The position numbers were made by a program, and so were the translations under genes. 64,000 bases of DNA, from positions 1,239,501-1,303,500 of the forward strand of contig NC_015703.1 of assembly GCF_000218895.1 (NCBI RefSeq), in the 5' to 3' direction. Position 1 is the first letter of the stretch, and each line of letters begins with the position of its first letter. This document shows, one piece after another, positions 26,975 to 35,858 of this stretch. The stretch comes from Runella slithyformis DSM 19594. GTDB taxonomy: Bacteria > Bacteroidota > Bacteroidia > Cytophagales > Spirosomataceae. The notes beneath the pieces were generated by a model. That model did not search any database. It was not told the origin of the DNA and was given only the letters and a program-made list of their open reading frames with translations.

Positions 26975-28192
26975 ATGGAAAAAATAAAAGTCGCAAACCC
27001 CGTCGTTGAACTGGACGGCGATGAAATGACCCGTATTATCTGGCGTTTTATTAAAGATAAACTTATCCTTCCTTACTTAGACGTTGATATTAAATACTAC
27101 GACCTTGGGGTTGAATACCGCGATGAAACCAACGATCAGGTAACCATCGATGCTGCCAATGCCATCAGAGAATACGGCGTAGGTATCAAATGCGCCACCA
27201 TTACACCCGACGAAGACCGCGTAAAGGAGTTCAATCTGAAGCAAATGTGGAAATCACCCAACGGTACCATCCGTAACATCCTGGACGGTACGGTGTTCCG
27301 TGAGCCGATCGTTTGTCAAAACGTTCCGCGTTTGGTGACCAACTGGGACTCTCCCATCATCGTAGGCCGCCACGCGTTTGGTGACCAATACCGCGCGACC
27401 GATTTTGTGACCAAAGGAAAAGGGAAACTGACTATAAAGTTTGAAGGCGAAGACGGAAGCGTAATTGAGCACGTTGTATACGACTACAAAAGCGACGGCG
27501 TCGCCATGGCAATGTACAACACCGACGAATCCATTCGCGGTTTTGCCCGTTCCTGCTTTCAGGTAGCTATGCAAAAAGGCTGGCCTTTGTACCTTTCTAC
27601 CAAAAACACCATCCTCAAAAAATACGACGGTCGTTTCAAAGATATATTCCAGGAAATCTACGAAGCCGAATTCAAAGCGTTGGGCGTGCAGTATGAGCAC
27701 CGCCTCATCGACGACATGGTGGCTTCTGCCCTGAAATGGAACGGAAACTTTGTGTGGGCATGTAAAAACTACGACGGAGACGTACAGTCGGATACCGTAG
27801 CGCAGGGTTTTGGTTCATTGGGTCTGATGACTTCCGTATTGTTGACCCCCGATGGCAAAACCATGGAAGCCGAAGCGGCTCACGGCACCGTGACGCGTCA
27901 CTACCGCGAGCACCAAAAAGGAAGACCCACGTCTACCAACCCCATCGCTTCTATCTTTGCCTGGACACGCGGCTTAGCCTTCCGTGGTAAACTGGATGGC
28001 AACCAGCCCCTCATCGACTTCAGCGAAGCCTTGGAGCAGGTATGCGTTGAAACCGTAGAAAGCGGCAAAATGACCAAAGATTTGGCCGTTTGTATCCACG
28101 GAAACAAAGTAAACCACGGCGAGCATTACCTCTATACTGAAGAGTTTTTGGATGCTATTGATGCCAATTTGAAAGCAAAATTGGCGAAATAA
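26975..28192 (+). CDS. icd: NADP-dependent isocitrate dehydrogenase
   Basis: A protein of 405 aa, the length and sequence type of the eukaryote-like homodimeric NADP-IDH (subfamily II), not the E. coli type. It oxidises isocitrate to 2-oxoglutarate in the TCA cycle and supplies NADPH. It starts '[18 protein letters not shown]', with the substrate loop 'KSPNGTIRN' (93-101) and '[13 protein letters not shown]', the metal/dimer region '[28 protein letters not shown]' and the cofactor loop '[22 protein letters not shown]'. Followed by its own terminator. Confidence 0.97.
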   Translation: MEKIKVANPVVELDGDEMTRIIWRFIKDKLILPYLDVDIKYYDLGVEYRDETNDQVTIDAANAIREYGVGIKCATITPDEDRVKEFNLKQMWKSPNGTIRNILDGTVFREPIVCQNVPRLVTNWDSPIIVGRHAFGDQYRATDFVTKGKGKLTIKFEGEDGSVIEHVVYDYKSDGVAMAMYNTDESIRGFARSCFQVAMQKGWPLYLSTKNTILKKYDGRFKDIFQEIYEAEFKALGVQYEHRLIDDMVASALKWNGNFVWACKNYDGDVQSDTVAQGFGSLGLMTSVLLTPDGKTMEAEAAHGTVTRHYREHQKGRPTSTNPIASIFAWTRGLAFRGKLDGNQPLIDFSEALEQVCVETVESGKMTKDLAVCIHGNKVNHGEHYLYTEEFLDAIDANLKAKLAK

Positions 28193-28208
28193 TCATACGT
28201 ACAAAGTG

Positions 28209-28250
28209 AAAAAGGAAGGGTGAGACACACGTCTTACCTTTCCTTTTTTT
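28209..28250 (+). terminator. Rho-independent terminator of icd
   Basis: AAAAAGGAAGGGTGAGAC (28209-28226) pairs with GTCTTACCTTTCCTTTTT (28231-28248), two G-T pairs, 4-nt loop, ending in a T-run. Confidence 0.85.
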
Positions 28251-28269
28251 AAAGACCCGGTTCGCTTTT

Positions 28270-29196
28270 ATGGAGTCAATGATGAGAAAAGCCTTTCGCG
28301 TATTTCTGCCCTGCACTTTCTGCTTTATTATCATTTCATTAAAGGCTCAACGGCCGCAGGGACGCTTCCTGACCGACAGCATTGAGGTCGGAAAACCTTT
28401 TCAATACGCTCTGAGTTTTCGTCATTCTCCCAAGATCGAAGTTTTCTTTCCCGATACCGCCACCGATTTTCGTCCATTCCAAATCATTAAATCGGATTAT
28501 TTTCCTACCAAGACCAATGCAGCGGGCAGTTTGGACAGCGCCGTGTATACTTTACTTTCGTTTGAATTGGATAACGTCCAAACGTTGGAAGTGCCCGTTT
28601 GGCTTCTGACCGCCCGCGACTGTACGGCCGTCTATTCCGCCAAAGATTCCATTCATTTGAAAGAACTCATCAACGAAGGCGCTTTGGATACCCTTGATCT
28701 GAAAGCCGATACGCAGATCATTCCACTCCAAAGTCAAACCAATTTCCCTTTTATCCTGCTCATCTCCCTGCTGGTTTTGTTGATCGGAACGGGTGTTTAT
28801 TTGCTCTTCGGCGAAACCCTCACACGGCAGTGGGAGCTGTTTTTGATGTTTCGCCGAAATCAGGAATTCCAACGAAATTTCTCGCGCCTCACGCGCGATG
28901 TAACGGGGAAAAGAGGCATTGATAACGCCGAAAAAGCCGTGATCCTGTGGAAAATGTACCTCCAGCGCCTCGAACGCAAACCCTACGCCACTTATACCAC
29001 CAAGGAAATTACCGATAACCTCTCCAATGCGCAGTTGGCTGATGCCCTCAAATCCATAGACGGCGTTATTTACGGCGGTTTGGCCTCCTACAACACCGCC
29101 GACTCCCTCAACGTATTGCGTGACGCAGCCACCCAAAGCTACCGCAATCGACGAATCGAGCTATTACAGGCCCCTACGGTGTCGGCGCGGCGGTAG
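28270..29196 (+). CDS. Membrane-anchored periplasmic protein, BatD-like layout
   Basis: A protein of 308 aa. Signal peptide at the N-terminus ('FLPCTFCFIIISLKAQ'), a periplasmic domain of about 135 residues ('DSIEVGKPFQYALSFRH', 'FELDNVQTLEVPVWLL'), one membrane helix ('FILLISLLVLLIGTGVYLLFG', about 157-177), and a cytoplasmic helical tail with 'AEKAVILWKMYLQRLERKPYATYTTKEI'. This is the layout of the BatD proteins of Bacteroidota aerotolerance operons; the tail resembles those linked to MoxR/VWA systems. No BatA/MoxR gene is next to it, although a BatA-like gene is at 37577. Family assignment is uncertain. Confidence 0.65.
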   Translation: MESMMRKAFRVFLPCTFCFIIISLKAQRPQGRFLTDSIEVGKPFQYALSFRHSPKIEVFFPDTATDFRPFQIIKSDYFPTKTNAAGSLDSAVYTLLSFELDNVQTLEVPVWLLTARDCTAVYSAKDSIHLKELINEGALDTLDLKADTQIIPLQSQTNFPFILLISLLVLLIGTGVYLLFGETLTRQWELFLMFRRNQEFQRNFSRLTRDVTGKRGIDNAEKAVILWKMYLQRLERKPYATYTTKEITDNLSNAQLADALKSIDGVIYGGLASYNTADSLNVLRDAATQSYRNRRIELLQAPTVSARR

Positions 29197-29399
29197 GGTA
29201 ATTCAAATGATTTTCCTATTGAATTATACCGCTGAATATTTTTGAAACTACTTGACTTTTACGTTAAATTTGGTGTGTAATTTAACGAAAGCTATCAGCA
29301 AACTGCTCTGCTGCAATTATTAACAATAAAGAAATGGTCCTTTGGTTAATGGACGCTTTTTAGCTACAAAGAGGATTTAAATTTATTATGCGCTTAGTC

Positions 29400-29618
29400 A
29401 TGAAACAGGTAACACTCAATATTCCCGAAAATAAATTTGCTTTTTTTATGCAGTTGGTTCGTTCGCTGAACTTTATACAAGTAGTTGATAGTGAACCAAA
29501 AGATAAATATGATTCTGAATTTGTCGACCGAATTCAAAAGAGCCGGCAAGAGTATAGCGAAGGCCATTTTATAAGCGTTGAAAAAGAGGACATTAAAGGC
29601 TTTTTAGGGATAGAATGA
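29400..29618 (+). CDS. Antitoxin of a YoeB-type toxin-antitoxin pair
   Basis: A protein of 72 aa from the ATG at 29400 (MKQVTLNIPENKFAFF); an ATG 12 bp upstream (29388) is also possible. The N-terminus is a short beta strand and helix, and the C-terminus is acidic and probably unstructured until bound ('KSRQEYSEGHFISVEKEDIKGFLG'). It is not a Phd/YefM protein by sequence; this short type is common beside YoeB-like toxins in Bacteroidota. The last four bases overlap the toxin start (ATGA), the usual antitoxin-first order. Confidence 0.75.
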   Translation: MKQVTLNIPENKFAFFMQLVRSLNFIQVVDSEPKDKYDSEFVDRIQKSRQEYSEGHFISVEKEDIKGFLGIE

Positions 29619-29884
29619 GTTACCGCCTTGATTTTACCAAGCAAGCCCAAAACGATATTGACTTTCATAAAAAGTCGGGCAACAAAGCGGTTCTTAAAAA
29701 ATTACTTACGCTACTGGAAGAACTTTCGGAACACCCATTTACCGGGACAGGCAAGCCCGAAGCCTTAAAATACGATTTGGCCGAGCTGTGGTCTCGGCGT
29801 ATTAATCATGAGCATCGCCTTATTTACGAAGTGGCAGGCGATACCATTGTCATCATTCTGGCTGCAAGAGGACATTATCAATAA
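29615..29884 (+). CDS. Txe/YoeB family ribosome-dependent mRNA interferase toxin
   Basis: A RelE/ParE-superfamily toxin of 89 aa. The YoeB block 'HPFTGTGKPEALKYDLAELWSRRINHEHRLIYEV' covers residues 48-81 and holds the usual basic and His residues; the C-terminus is 'ILAARGHYQ', where YoeB has its final catalytic His/Tyr. It cleaves mRNA in the ribosomal A site when freed from its antitoxin. The pair is alone, in a stretch with other small and A+T-rich genes. Confidence 0.9.
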   Translation: MSYRLDFTKQAQNDIDFHKKSGNKAVLKKLLTLLEELSEHPFTGTGKPEALKYDLAELWSRRINHEHRLIYEVAGDTIVIILAARGHYQ

Positions 29885-29999
29885 AGCCCAAAGCCCCATC
29901 GCCGTTTTTTTGTCAATGGTAACCCCCATTTTAAACTGCCGGAAATGGGTGACCAACATAAGGAGGAATTGAGTTAAAGATATCAATATTATACTAAAG

Positions 30000-30413
30000 C
30001 TAATGGTTAAAATACCGTAACGTTTGGCTAAGTTTTTTTATATCTGAATCGTTTTCTGTATTCCAACCATTGATCGTTATTGTCTTCAATAAAATTTTAG
30101 CAGAATATAAAAGGCTCATTTTAAAAAGAGTAATATCTATTTTATAGGAAGATAGAAATACTTTATTGTGAAAAAACTCAAGATAATAGCTATCGAATTC
30201 ATTGATTATTTTAAAATAAAAAGGGCCATCCATAAAATAGTAATCTCCAACTTTGCCACTGTTAAAGATTTCGCACCACCAGTTAAGCAGAATTATAGGA
30301 CAATCGCTCCATCCTTCTTCAGGGAAAAAATGATCAGTCAGTTTTAAATATATCACTCCAGAAATTTTACCCGATTTTGATTTTTTGATGCTTTCCTGAA
30401 TCAGCTCAATCAT
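30000..30413 (-). CDS. Orphan A+T-rich small protein
   Basis: A protein of 137 aa with no family that I recognise. It has 'GKISGVIYLKLTDHFFPEEGWSDCPIILLNWWCEIF' and a pattern of aromatic strands that recalls immunity proteins of polymorphic toxin systems, but no toxin gene is adjacent. The gene is markedly poorer in G+C than its neighbours, which points to transfer. Monocistronic, convergent with the toxin-antitoxin pair. Confidence 0.6.
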   Translation of the reverse strand: MIELIQESIKKSKSGKISGVIYLKLTDHFFPEEGWSDCPIILLNWWCEIFNSGKVGDYYFMDGPFYFKIINEFDSYYLEFFHNKVFLSSYKIDITLFKMSLLYSAKILLKTITINGWNTENDSDIKKLSQTLRYFNH

Positions 30414-30484
30414 AATTTACAAATTTATCGTACTCTTTTTACCAAATCTACGAAGACACAGTCGACGGTGAATATAGCCTTCCA

Positions 30485-31339
30485 TCACTCCAACCGCTTT
30501 TCATACTTATCAAAGATCAGATCAAAGCGGTCGTTGAGGATGTCGGCTAAGTGGCGATGGTATTCGGGAAAATCGGGCAGGTTGTTGTGACCGCCGCCGT
30601 AGATAGGAATCAGGCGCGACGATTGCGGCACCAGATTGGCGAGGCGGACGCTCGACCGAAAAGGAATCAGCACGTCTTTGGTCCCGTGAATAATGTAAAT
30701 GGGGCACTTGACGTATTTAATCCAAACATCGGTACGAATGGAAAATTTGAGGATGTAAGAAACGGGCAAAAACGGCAGGAAACGCGTGGTCAAACGCGTA
30801 AAACTGTAATAGGGCGCATCCAGAATCAGCATTTTAGGGTGGTTGACCGAGGCCAGTTTAGTCGCAAATCCCGAGCCTAACGAACGACCGTATATGATGA
30901 TCTTTTCTTCAACATAGCCGTATTTGGAGCGCATTTTATTGTAGATGTACTGAGCGTCGTTTTTGATGCCGTCTTCGGTTTGCTTACCTATACTTTTGCC
31001 AAAACCACGGTAATCGACCATCAGCACATCGTAGCCGTGCTGCGTAAAATCCCGGGCATATTTGGACCAGCCCTTGATGCTGCGCGTATTGCCGTGAAAG
31101 TAAATCAACAACCCACGCGAGGCTTCTTCCTGATAAAAACGCAGGGCGTTGATGCGAACGTTGGGTTCGGGGTCAAAAAAAAGTTCCTCAAACAGATCAT
31201 CGTATTTATATTCAAAATCCTGCGGAAGTTTCTCGGGTTTGAAGATAAACTTCCCCTGAATCAAATACGCAATGATACACAGAACGACATAGATCGCCCC
31301 GATCCATAGCAGGCGTTCGGCGGTAAAAAACTCAAGCAT
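30485..31339 (-). CDS. Membrane-anchored alpha/beta hydrolase (ABHD17/BAAT-like)
   Basis: A protein of 284 aa starting at the ATG at 31339 (MLEFFTAERLLWIG), with an N-terminal membrane anchor ('LLWIGAIYVVLCIIAYLIQGKFIFKPEKL'). The hydrolase shows the oxyanion 'LLIYFHGNTRSIKGW', 'DVLMVDYRGFGKSIGK', nucleophile elbow 'IIIYGRSLGSGFATKLA' (GxSxG), the acid in 'YIIHGTKDVLIPF' and His in 'YGGGHNNL'. Members act as esterases, thioesterases or peptidases on membrane-near substrates; exact substrate unknown. The frame from 31402 begins before the signal anchor and seems too long. Confidence 0.9.
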   Translation of the reverse strand: MLEFFTAERLLWIGAIYVVLCIIAYLIQGKFIFKPEKLPQDFEYKYDDLFEELFFDPEPNVRINALRFYQEEASRGLLIYFHGNTRSIKGWSKYARDFTQHGYDVLMVDYRGFGKSIGKQTEDGIKNDAQYIYNKMRSKYGYVEEKIIIYGRSLGSGFATKLASVNHPKMLILDAPYYSFTRLTTRFLPFLPVSYILKFSIRTDVWIKYVKCPIYIIHGTKDVLIPFRSSVRLANLVPQSSRLIPIYGGGHNNLPDFPEYHRHLADILNDRFDLIFDKYEKRLE

Positions 31340-31467
31340 TGGTTTTAACCTATTTTTTCTACGAAAATAGCAATAAAGACGTGTGAAGCCAGAAGCAGGC
31401 AAGCAGAATTTTCAAAATGCCACTCTTTTATTTCTTTGCTCCTTAGCGACTTTGCGTGAATGAAATT

Positions 31468-31496
31468 TACCTTTGCCTTGATTTTAAGTAAAATCA
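31468..31496 (+). promoter_or_regulatory. xylB promoter with palindromic operator candidate
   Basis: TACCTTTG (31468-31475) fits TAnnTTTG exactly. Directly after it lies the perfect palindrome TGATTTTA-AG-TAAAATCA (31479-31496), which would cover the transcription start. A repressor bound there would block the promoter, as expected for a sugar-induced kinase gene. The regulator is not in the window. Confidence 0.45.
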
Positions 31497-31544
31497 GCCA
31501 TTTCTCGCTTTTTTGCATATTAACTTACCATAACTTATTTACCT

Positions 31545-33020
31545 GTGAAATACCTTTTAGGCTACGACGTAGGCAGCTCGTCCGTAAAAGTTGCTTTGTT
31601 GGATATAGAAACGGGCAAAGCCCTCGCCACGGGTACCTCGCCCGATCAGGAAATGGGAATGATTGCCCACGAACCGGGCTGGGCCGAACAGCACCCCGAC
31701 AGTTGGTGGCAGGAAGCCGTCAACGCCACGCATAAGTTAAAAGCCAAGTACCCGTTTGATCCCGCGCTGGTGGCCGGTATCGGTATTTCGTACCAAATGC
31801 ACGGATTGGTGGTGGTCGACAAAGACCTGCGCCCGCTGCGCCCTTCCATCATCTGGTGCGATAGCCGCGCCGTGGAGATCGGCAACCACGCCATGGACGA
31901 TCTCGGTGCAGAATACAGCCTGCATCATCTGCTTAACTCTCCGGGCAATTTTACGGCGTCAAAACTCAAATGGGTCAAAGACAAAGAACCGCAGATTTTT
32001 GAGCAGATTCGGTATTTCATGTTGCCCGGCGATTACCTCGCCCTGCGCATGTCGGGTACCCCTCAAACCACCGTTTCGGGACTTTCGGAAGGGATTTTCT
32101 GGGATTTTGCGGAACAGAAAGTCTCGCAGAAGCTCCTTGATTTATACGGTTTTGATTCGGCCCTGATACCGCAAATCGTGGATACGTTTTCTCCCCAAAG
32201 TCAGCTTTCGGCTTCGGCGGCGGCTGAATTGGGCCTCAAAGCGGGAATCCCCATTGCCTACCGCGCCGGCGACCAGCCCAACAATGCCTTCTCGCTCAAT
32301 GTACTGAATCCGGGCGAAGTAGCCACTACGGCGGGCACCTCGGGCGTAGTATATGGTATCAACGCACAGGCCACTTCAGATCCGCTCTCTCGGGTGAATA
32401 CCTTCGCGCACGTCAACAGCACCCCGGAAGAACAGCGCAACGGCGTGTTGCTGTGCGTCAACGGAACGGGAATTCTCAACAGTTGGGTGCGTCGTTTTGC
32501 AGGCGGCCTTTCATACGATGAAATGAACCGACAGGCCGCACATACGCCCATCGGTGCCGAAGGACTCACATTTCTGCCCTTTGGCAACGGAGCCGAGCGC
32601 GTGCTCGAAAACCGGTTATTGGGCGGTCAGTTGCAAGGCATCAACTTCAATAGGCACACGCCGGCGCACGTGTTCAGAGCGGCGCAGGAGGGTATTGTGT
32701 TTGCGCTTCAGTACGGTTTGCAGGTGATGAAAGAAATGGGCGTACAAACCCACACCGTACGGGCCGGCCACGCCAATTTATTCCTGAGTCCACTCTTCCG
32801 CGAAGCTTTTGCCAACACCACCGGCGCTACCATCGAGCTGTACGATACCGACGGCGCGCAGGGAGCTGCACGGGCGGCGGGTATTGGTACCGGGGTTTTT
32901 GATACCAAATCAGCCTTCAACGGCTTGACGCAGATCGCCACGGTGGAGCCTTTGGCCGATTTGCAGGAAAAATACGCCAACACTTACGCCGTTTGGGAAG
33001 ATGCGTTGAAAAAAATATAG
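31545..33020 (+). CDS. xylB: Xylulokinase (FGGY family)
   Basis: A protein of 491 aa with a GTG start (31545). It phosphorylates D-xylulose to xylulose 5-phosphate. FGGY marks are 'YLLGYDVGSSSVKVALLD' (phosphate 1), 'GWAEQHPDSWWQEA', 'GIGISYQMHGLVVVD', 'PSIIWCDSRA' and 'GEVATTAGTSGVVYGI' (phosphate 2), then 'TVRAGHANLFLSPLFREAFANTTGATIEL' near the C-terminus. No xylose isomerase or xylose transporter gene is nearby, which is unusual. The CE15-type esterase at 7.4 kb is the only other gene hinting at xylan use. Confidence 0.92.
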   Translation: MKYLLGYDVGSSSVKVALLDIETGKALATGTSPDQEMGMIAHEPGWAEQHPDSWWQEAVNATHKLKAKYPFDPALVAGIGISYQMHGLVVVDKDLRPLRPSIIWCDSRAVEIGNHAMDDLGAEYSLHHLLNSPGNFTASKLKWVKDKEPQIFEQIRYFMLPGDYLALRMSGTPQTTVSGLSEGIFWDFAEQKVSQKLLDLYGFDSALIPQIVDTFSPQSQLSASAAAELGLKAGIPIAYRAGDQPNNAFSLNVLNPGEVATTAGTSGVVYGINAQATSDPLSRVNTFAHVNSTPEEQRNGVLLCVNGTGILNSWVRRFAGGLSYDEMNRQAAHTPIGAEGLTFLPFGNGAERVLENRLLGGQLQGINFNRHTPAHVFRAAQEGIVFALQYGLQVMKEMGVQTHTVRAGHANLFLSPLFREAFANTTGATIELYDTDGAQGAARAAGIGTGVFDTKSAFNGLTQIATVEPLADLQEKYANTYAVWEDALKKI

Positions 33021-33123
33021 CATTTCGCCCCTTTGCCAAAGCACTGCACTTTGACAAAGGGGGATTTATCCCTAACTTGCAGCGTTATTTCTTAGGCAAT
33101 CACTCAAAAAACAACGTTTTCAC

Positions 33124-33294
33124 ATGGAAGCGCATCAAGAACAGGAAGTACACTGGGGTTGGCTACTGGCCTACTTTTTGGTTATTATCGTTTTGTTATT
33201 CACGTTCGGCGATCTATTAGTTGCCCTTCTAGGCACCCTCATTCAGGGGATCATTTTTGCAGGTTACCACAACGAATTACACAAGGAAATCTAG
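33124..33294 (+). CDS. 56-residue membrane protein
   Basis: A short gene 103 bp after xylB, from ATG at 33124 to TAG at 33292-33294. The N-terminus is acidic (MEAHQEQEVHWGW), followed by two hydrophobic helices ('LLAYFLVIIVLLFTFG' and 'LLVALLGTLIQGIIFAG') and a short charged end (YHNELHKEI). The strong terminator directly after it (33317) supports a real transcript. No family recognised; perhaps a small inner-membrane accessory protein. Confidence 0.65.
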   Translation: MEAHQEQEVHWGWLLAYFLVIIVLLFTFGDLLVALLGTLIQGIIFAGYHNELHKEI

Positions 33295-33316
33295 CTTACC
33301 ATTGAGTAAAAGATAC

Positions 33317-33342
33317 AAAGCCGACGCGTGTCGGCTTTTTTT
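33317..33342 (+). terminator. Rho-independent terminator
   Basis: AAAGCCGAC (33317-33325), loop GCGT, GTCGGCTTT, then T7. It closes the xylB - small membrane protein unit. Confidence 0.88.
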
Positions 33343-33429
33343 GTGTCGTTACACTAAACAACCTTTTTGGGAAGTGCAAGAAACGTCTGCCAATTTGCGT
33401 TTGTAAACAAACTGAAAACTTAATTCCAA

Positions 33430-33870
33430 ATGAAAAAAGTACGCTTAATGTTATTGATGCTGTTTTTATCATTGCAGGGAATGGCGCAGGGAAACCCGGA
33501 TGCCTGCCTGGGCACGTGGCTGACCGGCTCTAAAAAAGGGCAAATCCAAATCTATAAACAGGGGAATAACTATTTCGGTAAAATTGTGTGGCTCAAAGAA
33601 CCCAACGACCCCGCCACGGGAAAACCCCAAACCGACACCAAAAACCCTGACGCACAAAAAGCCGCCCGCCCGCTGTTGGGCTTGGTCAACCTGCGCGATT
33701 TTAAATATGACGGCGACAATGTCTGGGAAGATGGAAAAATCTACGACCCTGAAACCGGCAAAGAGTACAGTTGTAAACTCAAACTCACCAATGCCAATCA
33801 ATTGGACGTACGTGGATTCGTCGGCGTTTCGCTCATTGGCCGTACCGATACGTGGGTACGAGTGAAATAA
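33430..33870 (+). CDS. DUF2147 secreted protein
   Basis: A protein of 146 aa with a signal peptide ('LMLLMLFLSLQGMAQ'). The DUF2147 pattern is clear: 'GTWLTGSKKGQIQIYKQGNNYFGKIVWL' near residues 28-55, 'LVNLRDFKYDGDNVWEDGKIYDPETGKEYSCKLKL', and the closing 'LDVRGFVGVSLIGRTDTWVRV'. It is a small beta-barrel of lipocalin-like shape in the periplasm; ligand and role unknown. No operon partner is certain, though the next start is only 27 bp away. Confidence 0.92.
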   Translation: MKKVRLMLLMLFLSLQGMAQGNPDACLGTWLTGSKKGQIQIYKQGNNYFGKIVWLKEPNDPATGKPQTDTKNPDAQKAARPLLGLVNLRDFKYDGDNVWEDGKIYDPETGKEYSCKLKLTNANQLDVRGFVGVSLIGRTDTWVRVK

Positions 33871-33896
33871 AAGACCCACCTGCTAAACACACATAC

Positions 33897-34463
33897 ATGA
33901 ATACACTCTTTCCCGTTTTTTTGAAACTTGAACAGCTTCAGGTGCTTATTGTGGGCGGCGGCTACGTCGGTTTGGAAAAGCTCACTGCCGTATTGGCCAA
34001 CGCTCCCCAAACCGACGTAACGCTCGTTGCACCAGAAATACGCGCCGAAATTCACGAATTGGCCCAACAACATCCACGCGTTACGCTGGTCACTCAGGTG
34101 TATGACCCTGCTTTTTTGGAAGAGAAAGATCTGGTGATCGTGGGCACCAACGACAAGTCCGTCAATATCCGGGTGCAGCAGGATTGTAAAGCTAAACGCC
34201 TGCTCGTAAATGTAGCCGACACACCCGACCTCTGCGATTTTTATTTGAGTTCGGTGGTCAAAAAGGGAGACTTAAAAATTGCCATTTCGACCAATGGCAA
34301 ATCACCCACGTTTGCGAAACGTTTCCGGGAAGTATTGGAAGAGATTCTGCCGGATTCATTACAGGAAACACTTGACAATCTGCAGCAGATTCGAAATAAA
34401 CTTAAAGGTGATTTTCAGGAGAAAATGGACAAATTGAACGAAATTACGAAGGTAATGAAGTAA
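33897..34463 (+). CDS. Precorrin-2 dehydrogenase / sirohydrochlorin ferrochelatase-like protein
   Basis: A protein of 188 aa starting at the ATG at 33897 (MNTLFPVFLKLEQ). The N-terminal Rossmann fold 'LQVLIVGGGYVGLEKL' binds NAD, as in CysG N-domain and yeast Met8; 'DLVIVGTNDKSVNIRVQQDC', 'LLVNVADTPDLCDFYLSSVV' and 'GDLKIAISTNGKSPTFAKRFRE' follow the family pattern, with a Met8-type helical end. It oxidises precorrin-2 and may insert iron to make sirohaem for sulfite or nitrite reductase. Neighbours give no sulfur or cobalamin context. Confidence 0.9.
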   Translation: MNTLFPVFLKLEQLQVLIVGGGYVGLEKLTAVLANAPQTDVTLVAPEIRAEIHELAQQHPRVTLVTQVYDPAFLEEKDLVIVGTNDKSVNIRVQQDCKAKRLLVNVADTPDLCDFYLSSVVKKGDLKIAISTNGKSPTFAKRFREVLEEILPDSLQETLDNLQQIRNKLKGDFQEKMDKLNEITKVMK

Positions 34464-34469
34464 AGCATT

Positions 34470-34793
34470 CTAAAACAGGCTGAAATCAAAGGACTTATCT
34501 TTCAGAATAAAAAAATAAATAAGTCCGGCCAACACGATGTAACTCACGATAAGCCATTTTTTGCGCTGTTCAAATTCGCGGTGATGATGATAATAATCAT
34601 AGTACATGGAAGCCGACAGGCCGACCACCATCAGTAGCGCACACATGATGGCACAGGGTGTACGGTACATCAGGTATTGATGCAGAAAAGGTGCCCCCAT
34701 GGCAATGTAAAGCAACCACATACCGAATCCCATTCGGTAGAAATAAACGCTTAAACGGCGGTCATTTTTGAGGTCAAAGAGTTTATCATTCAT
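34470..34793 (-). CDS. Small polytopic membrane protein
   Basis: A protein of 107 aa from the ATG at 34793 (MNDKLFDLKND). It has three hydrophobic segments ('FGMWLLYIAMGAPFLHQY', 'IMCALLMVVGLSASMYY', 'WLIVSYIVLAGLIYFFIL') and a His/Tyr-rich stretch 'YYDYYHHHREFEQRKKW' between the second and third. Unknown function. Divergent from the GT9 gene. The longer frame up to 34979 would reach into that gene and is rejected. Confidence 0.7.
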   Translation of the reverse strand: MNDKLFDLKNDRRLSVYFYRMGFGMWLLYIAMGAPFLHQYLMYRTPCAIMCALLMVVGLSASMYYDYYHHHREFEQRKKWLIVSYIVLAGLIYFFILKDKSFDFSLF

Positions 34794-34826
34794 GTGAGTA
34801 GGAGGCTGGTTTCCAGTAAAATTAGT

Positions 34827-34834
34827 TAGTTTTG
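34827..34834 (+). promoter_or_regulatory. -7 promoter element of the GT9 gene
   Basis: TAGTTTTG, exact TAnnTTTG match, 37 bp before the ATG of the glycosyltransferase gene at 34872. Confidence 0.45.
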
Positions 34835-34871
34835 TACTAAAAGTCAAATTCTTGTAACCCTTATACGTTTT

Positions 34872-35858
34872 ATGCCCCTGAAAGTATTGGTCATTCGTTT
34901 TTCTTCCATTGGTGACATTATTTTGACCACCCCGGTGGTACGTTGTCTCAAAACCCAACGGCCCGATGTAGAAGTGCATTATCTGACCAAAGCTTCCTAC
35001 AAATACCTCCTCGCCAATAACCCTTATATCGACCGTTTACATCTGCTGGAGGGGAGTATTTGGAGTGTTGCCAAACGCCTTCGAAAGGAGAAATTTGATA
35101 TTATCATTGATTTACACTTAAACCTCCGTACCCTTCAAATCAAGGCTATCCTTGGCGTGCAAACCTTCAGTTTCAATAAGTTGAATTGGGAAAAGTGGCT
35201 CTATGTCAACTGGAAAATAAACGCGCTGCCCAACGTGCATATCGTAGACCGCTACATGAATACACTACAGCCCCTGGGCGTCATCAACGACGATCGGGGA
35301 TTAGACTATTTTATTCCTTACCGCGACATCATTGAGCCGGATTGGCTACCTGAAAGCCATCAAAAAGGGTACGTAGCCTACGCCATCGGTGGGCAGCACG
35401 AAACCAAAAAACTGCCGCTCAATCGCATGATCGAACTGTGCGAAAAAATCAACTTTCCCATTGTTTTGTTAGGCGGAAAAGAAGATGCCGCCAACGGTGA
35501 TATGATCGAGAAAGCCATTGGAAAAAATGTCATTTATAATGCCTGCGGCAAATGTAATTTCAACCAATCGGCCTCCTTAGTTCAGCAATCTAAATTGGTA
35601 TTCAGCCACGATACCGGTCTGATGCACGTGGCCGCCGCTTTCAAAAAGAAGATCTATTCCATCTGGGGAAATACCGTTCCGGAGTTGGGTATGTATCCCT
35701 ATCAAACCCAATTTGTGATGCTTGAAAATCGCCAACTCAGCTGCCGTCCCTGCTCTAAAATCGGGCATAAACGCTGCCCCAAAGGCCATTTTAAGTGCAT
35801 GAATGAACTGTCGTTTGCCTTTGAGATCAAAGAGTTGAAACGGCAGAGCTGGCAGTAG
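34872..35858 (+). CDS. Glycosyltransferase family 9 (heptosyltransferase-like)
   Basis: A protein of 328 aa with GT-B fold. 'LKVLVIRFSSIGDIILTTPVVRCLK' at the N-terminus is the acceptor-domain motif of LPS heptosyltransferases, and 'LVFSHDTGLMHVAAAFKKKIYSIWGNTVPE' with the D-T-G-x-x-H block is the ADP-sugar binding site. It should add a heptose (or similar sugar) to the LPS core at the inner leaflet. A cluster of four Cys near the C-terminus ('LSCRPCSKIGHKRCPKGHFKC') is common in this subfamily. No other LPS genes are adjacent. Confidence 0.93.
   Translation: MPLKVLVIRFSSIGDIILTTPVVRCLKTQRPDVEVHYLTKASYKYLLANNPYIDRLHLLEGSIWSVAKRLRKEKFDIIIDLHLNLRTLQIKAILGVQTFSFNKLNWEKWLYVNWKINALPNVHIVDRYMNTLQPLGVINDDRGLDYFIPYRDIIEPDWLPESHQKGYVAYAIGGQHETKKLPLNRMIELCEKINFPIVLLGGKEDAANGDMIEKAIGKNVIYNACGKCNFNQSASLVQQSKLVFSHDTGLMHVAAAFKKKIYSIWGNTVPELGMYPYQTQFVMLENRQLSCRPCSKIGHKRCPKGHFKCMNELSFAFEIKELKRQSWQ

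Noticed and set aside
34794-34979. Longer version of the three-helix membrane protein
   Set aside because: The extension would run across the promoter and the first 36 codons of the divergent GT9 gene.
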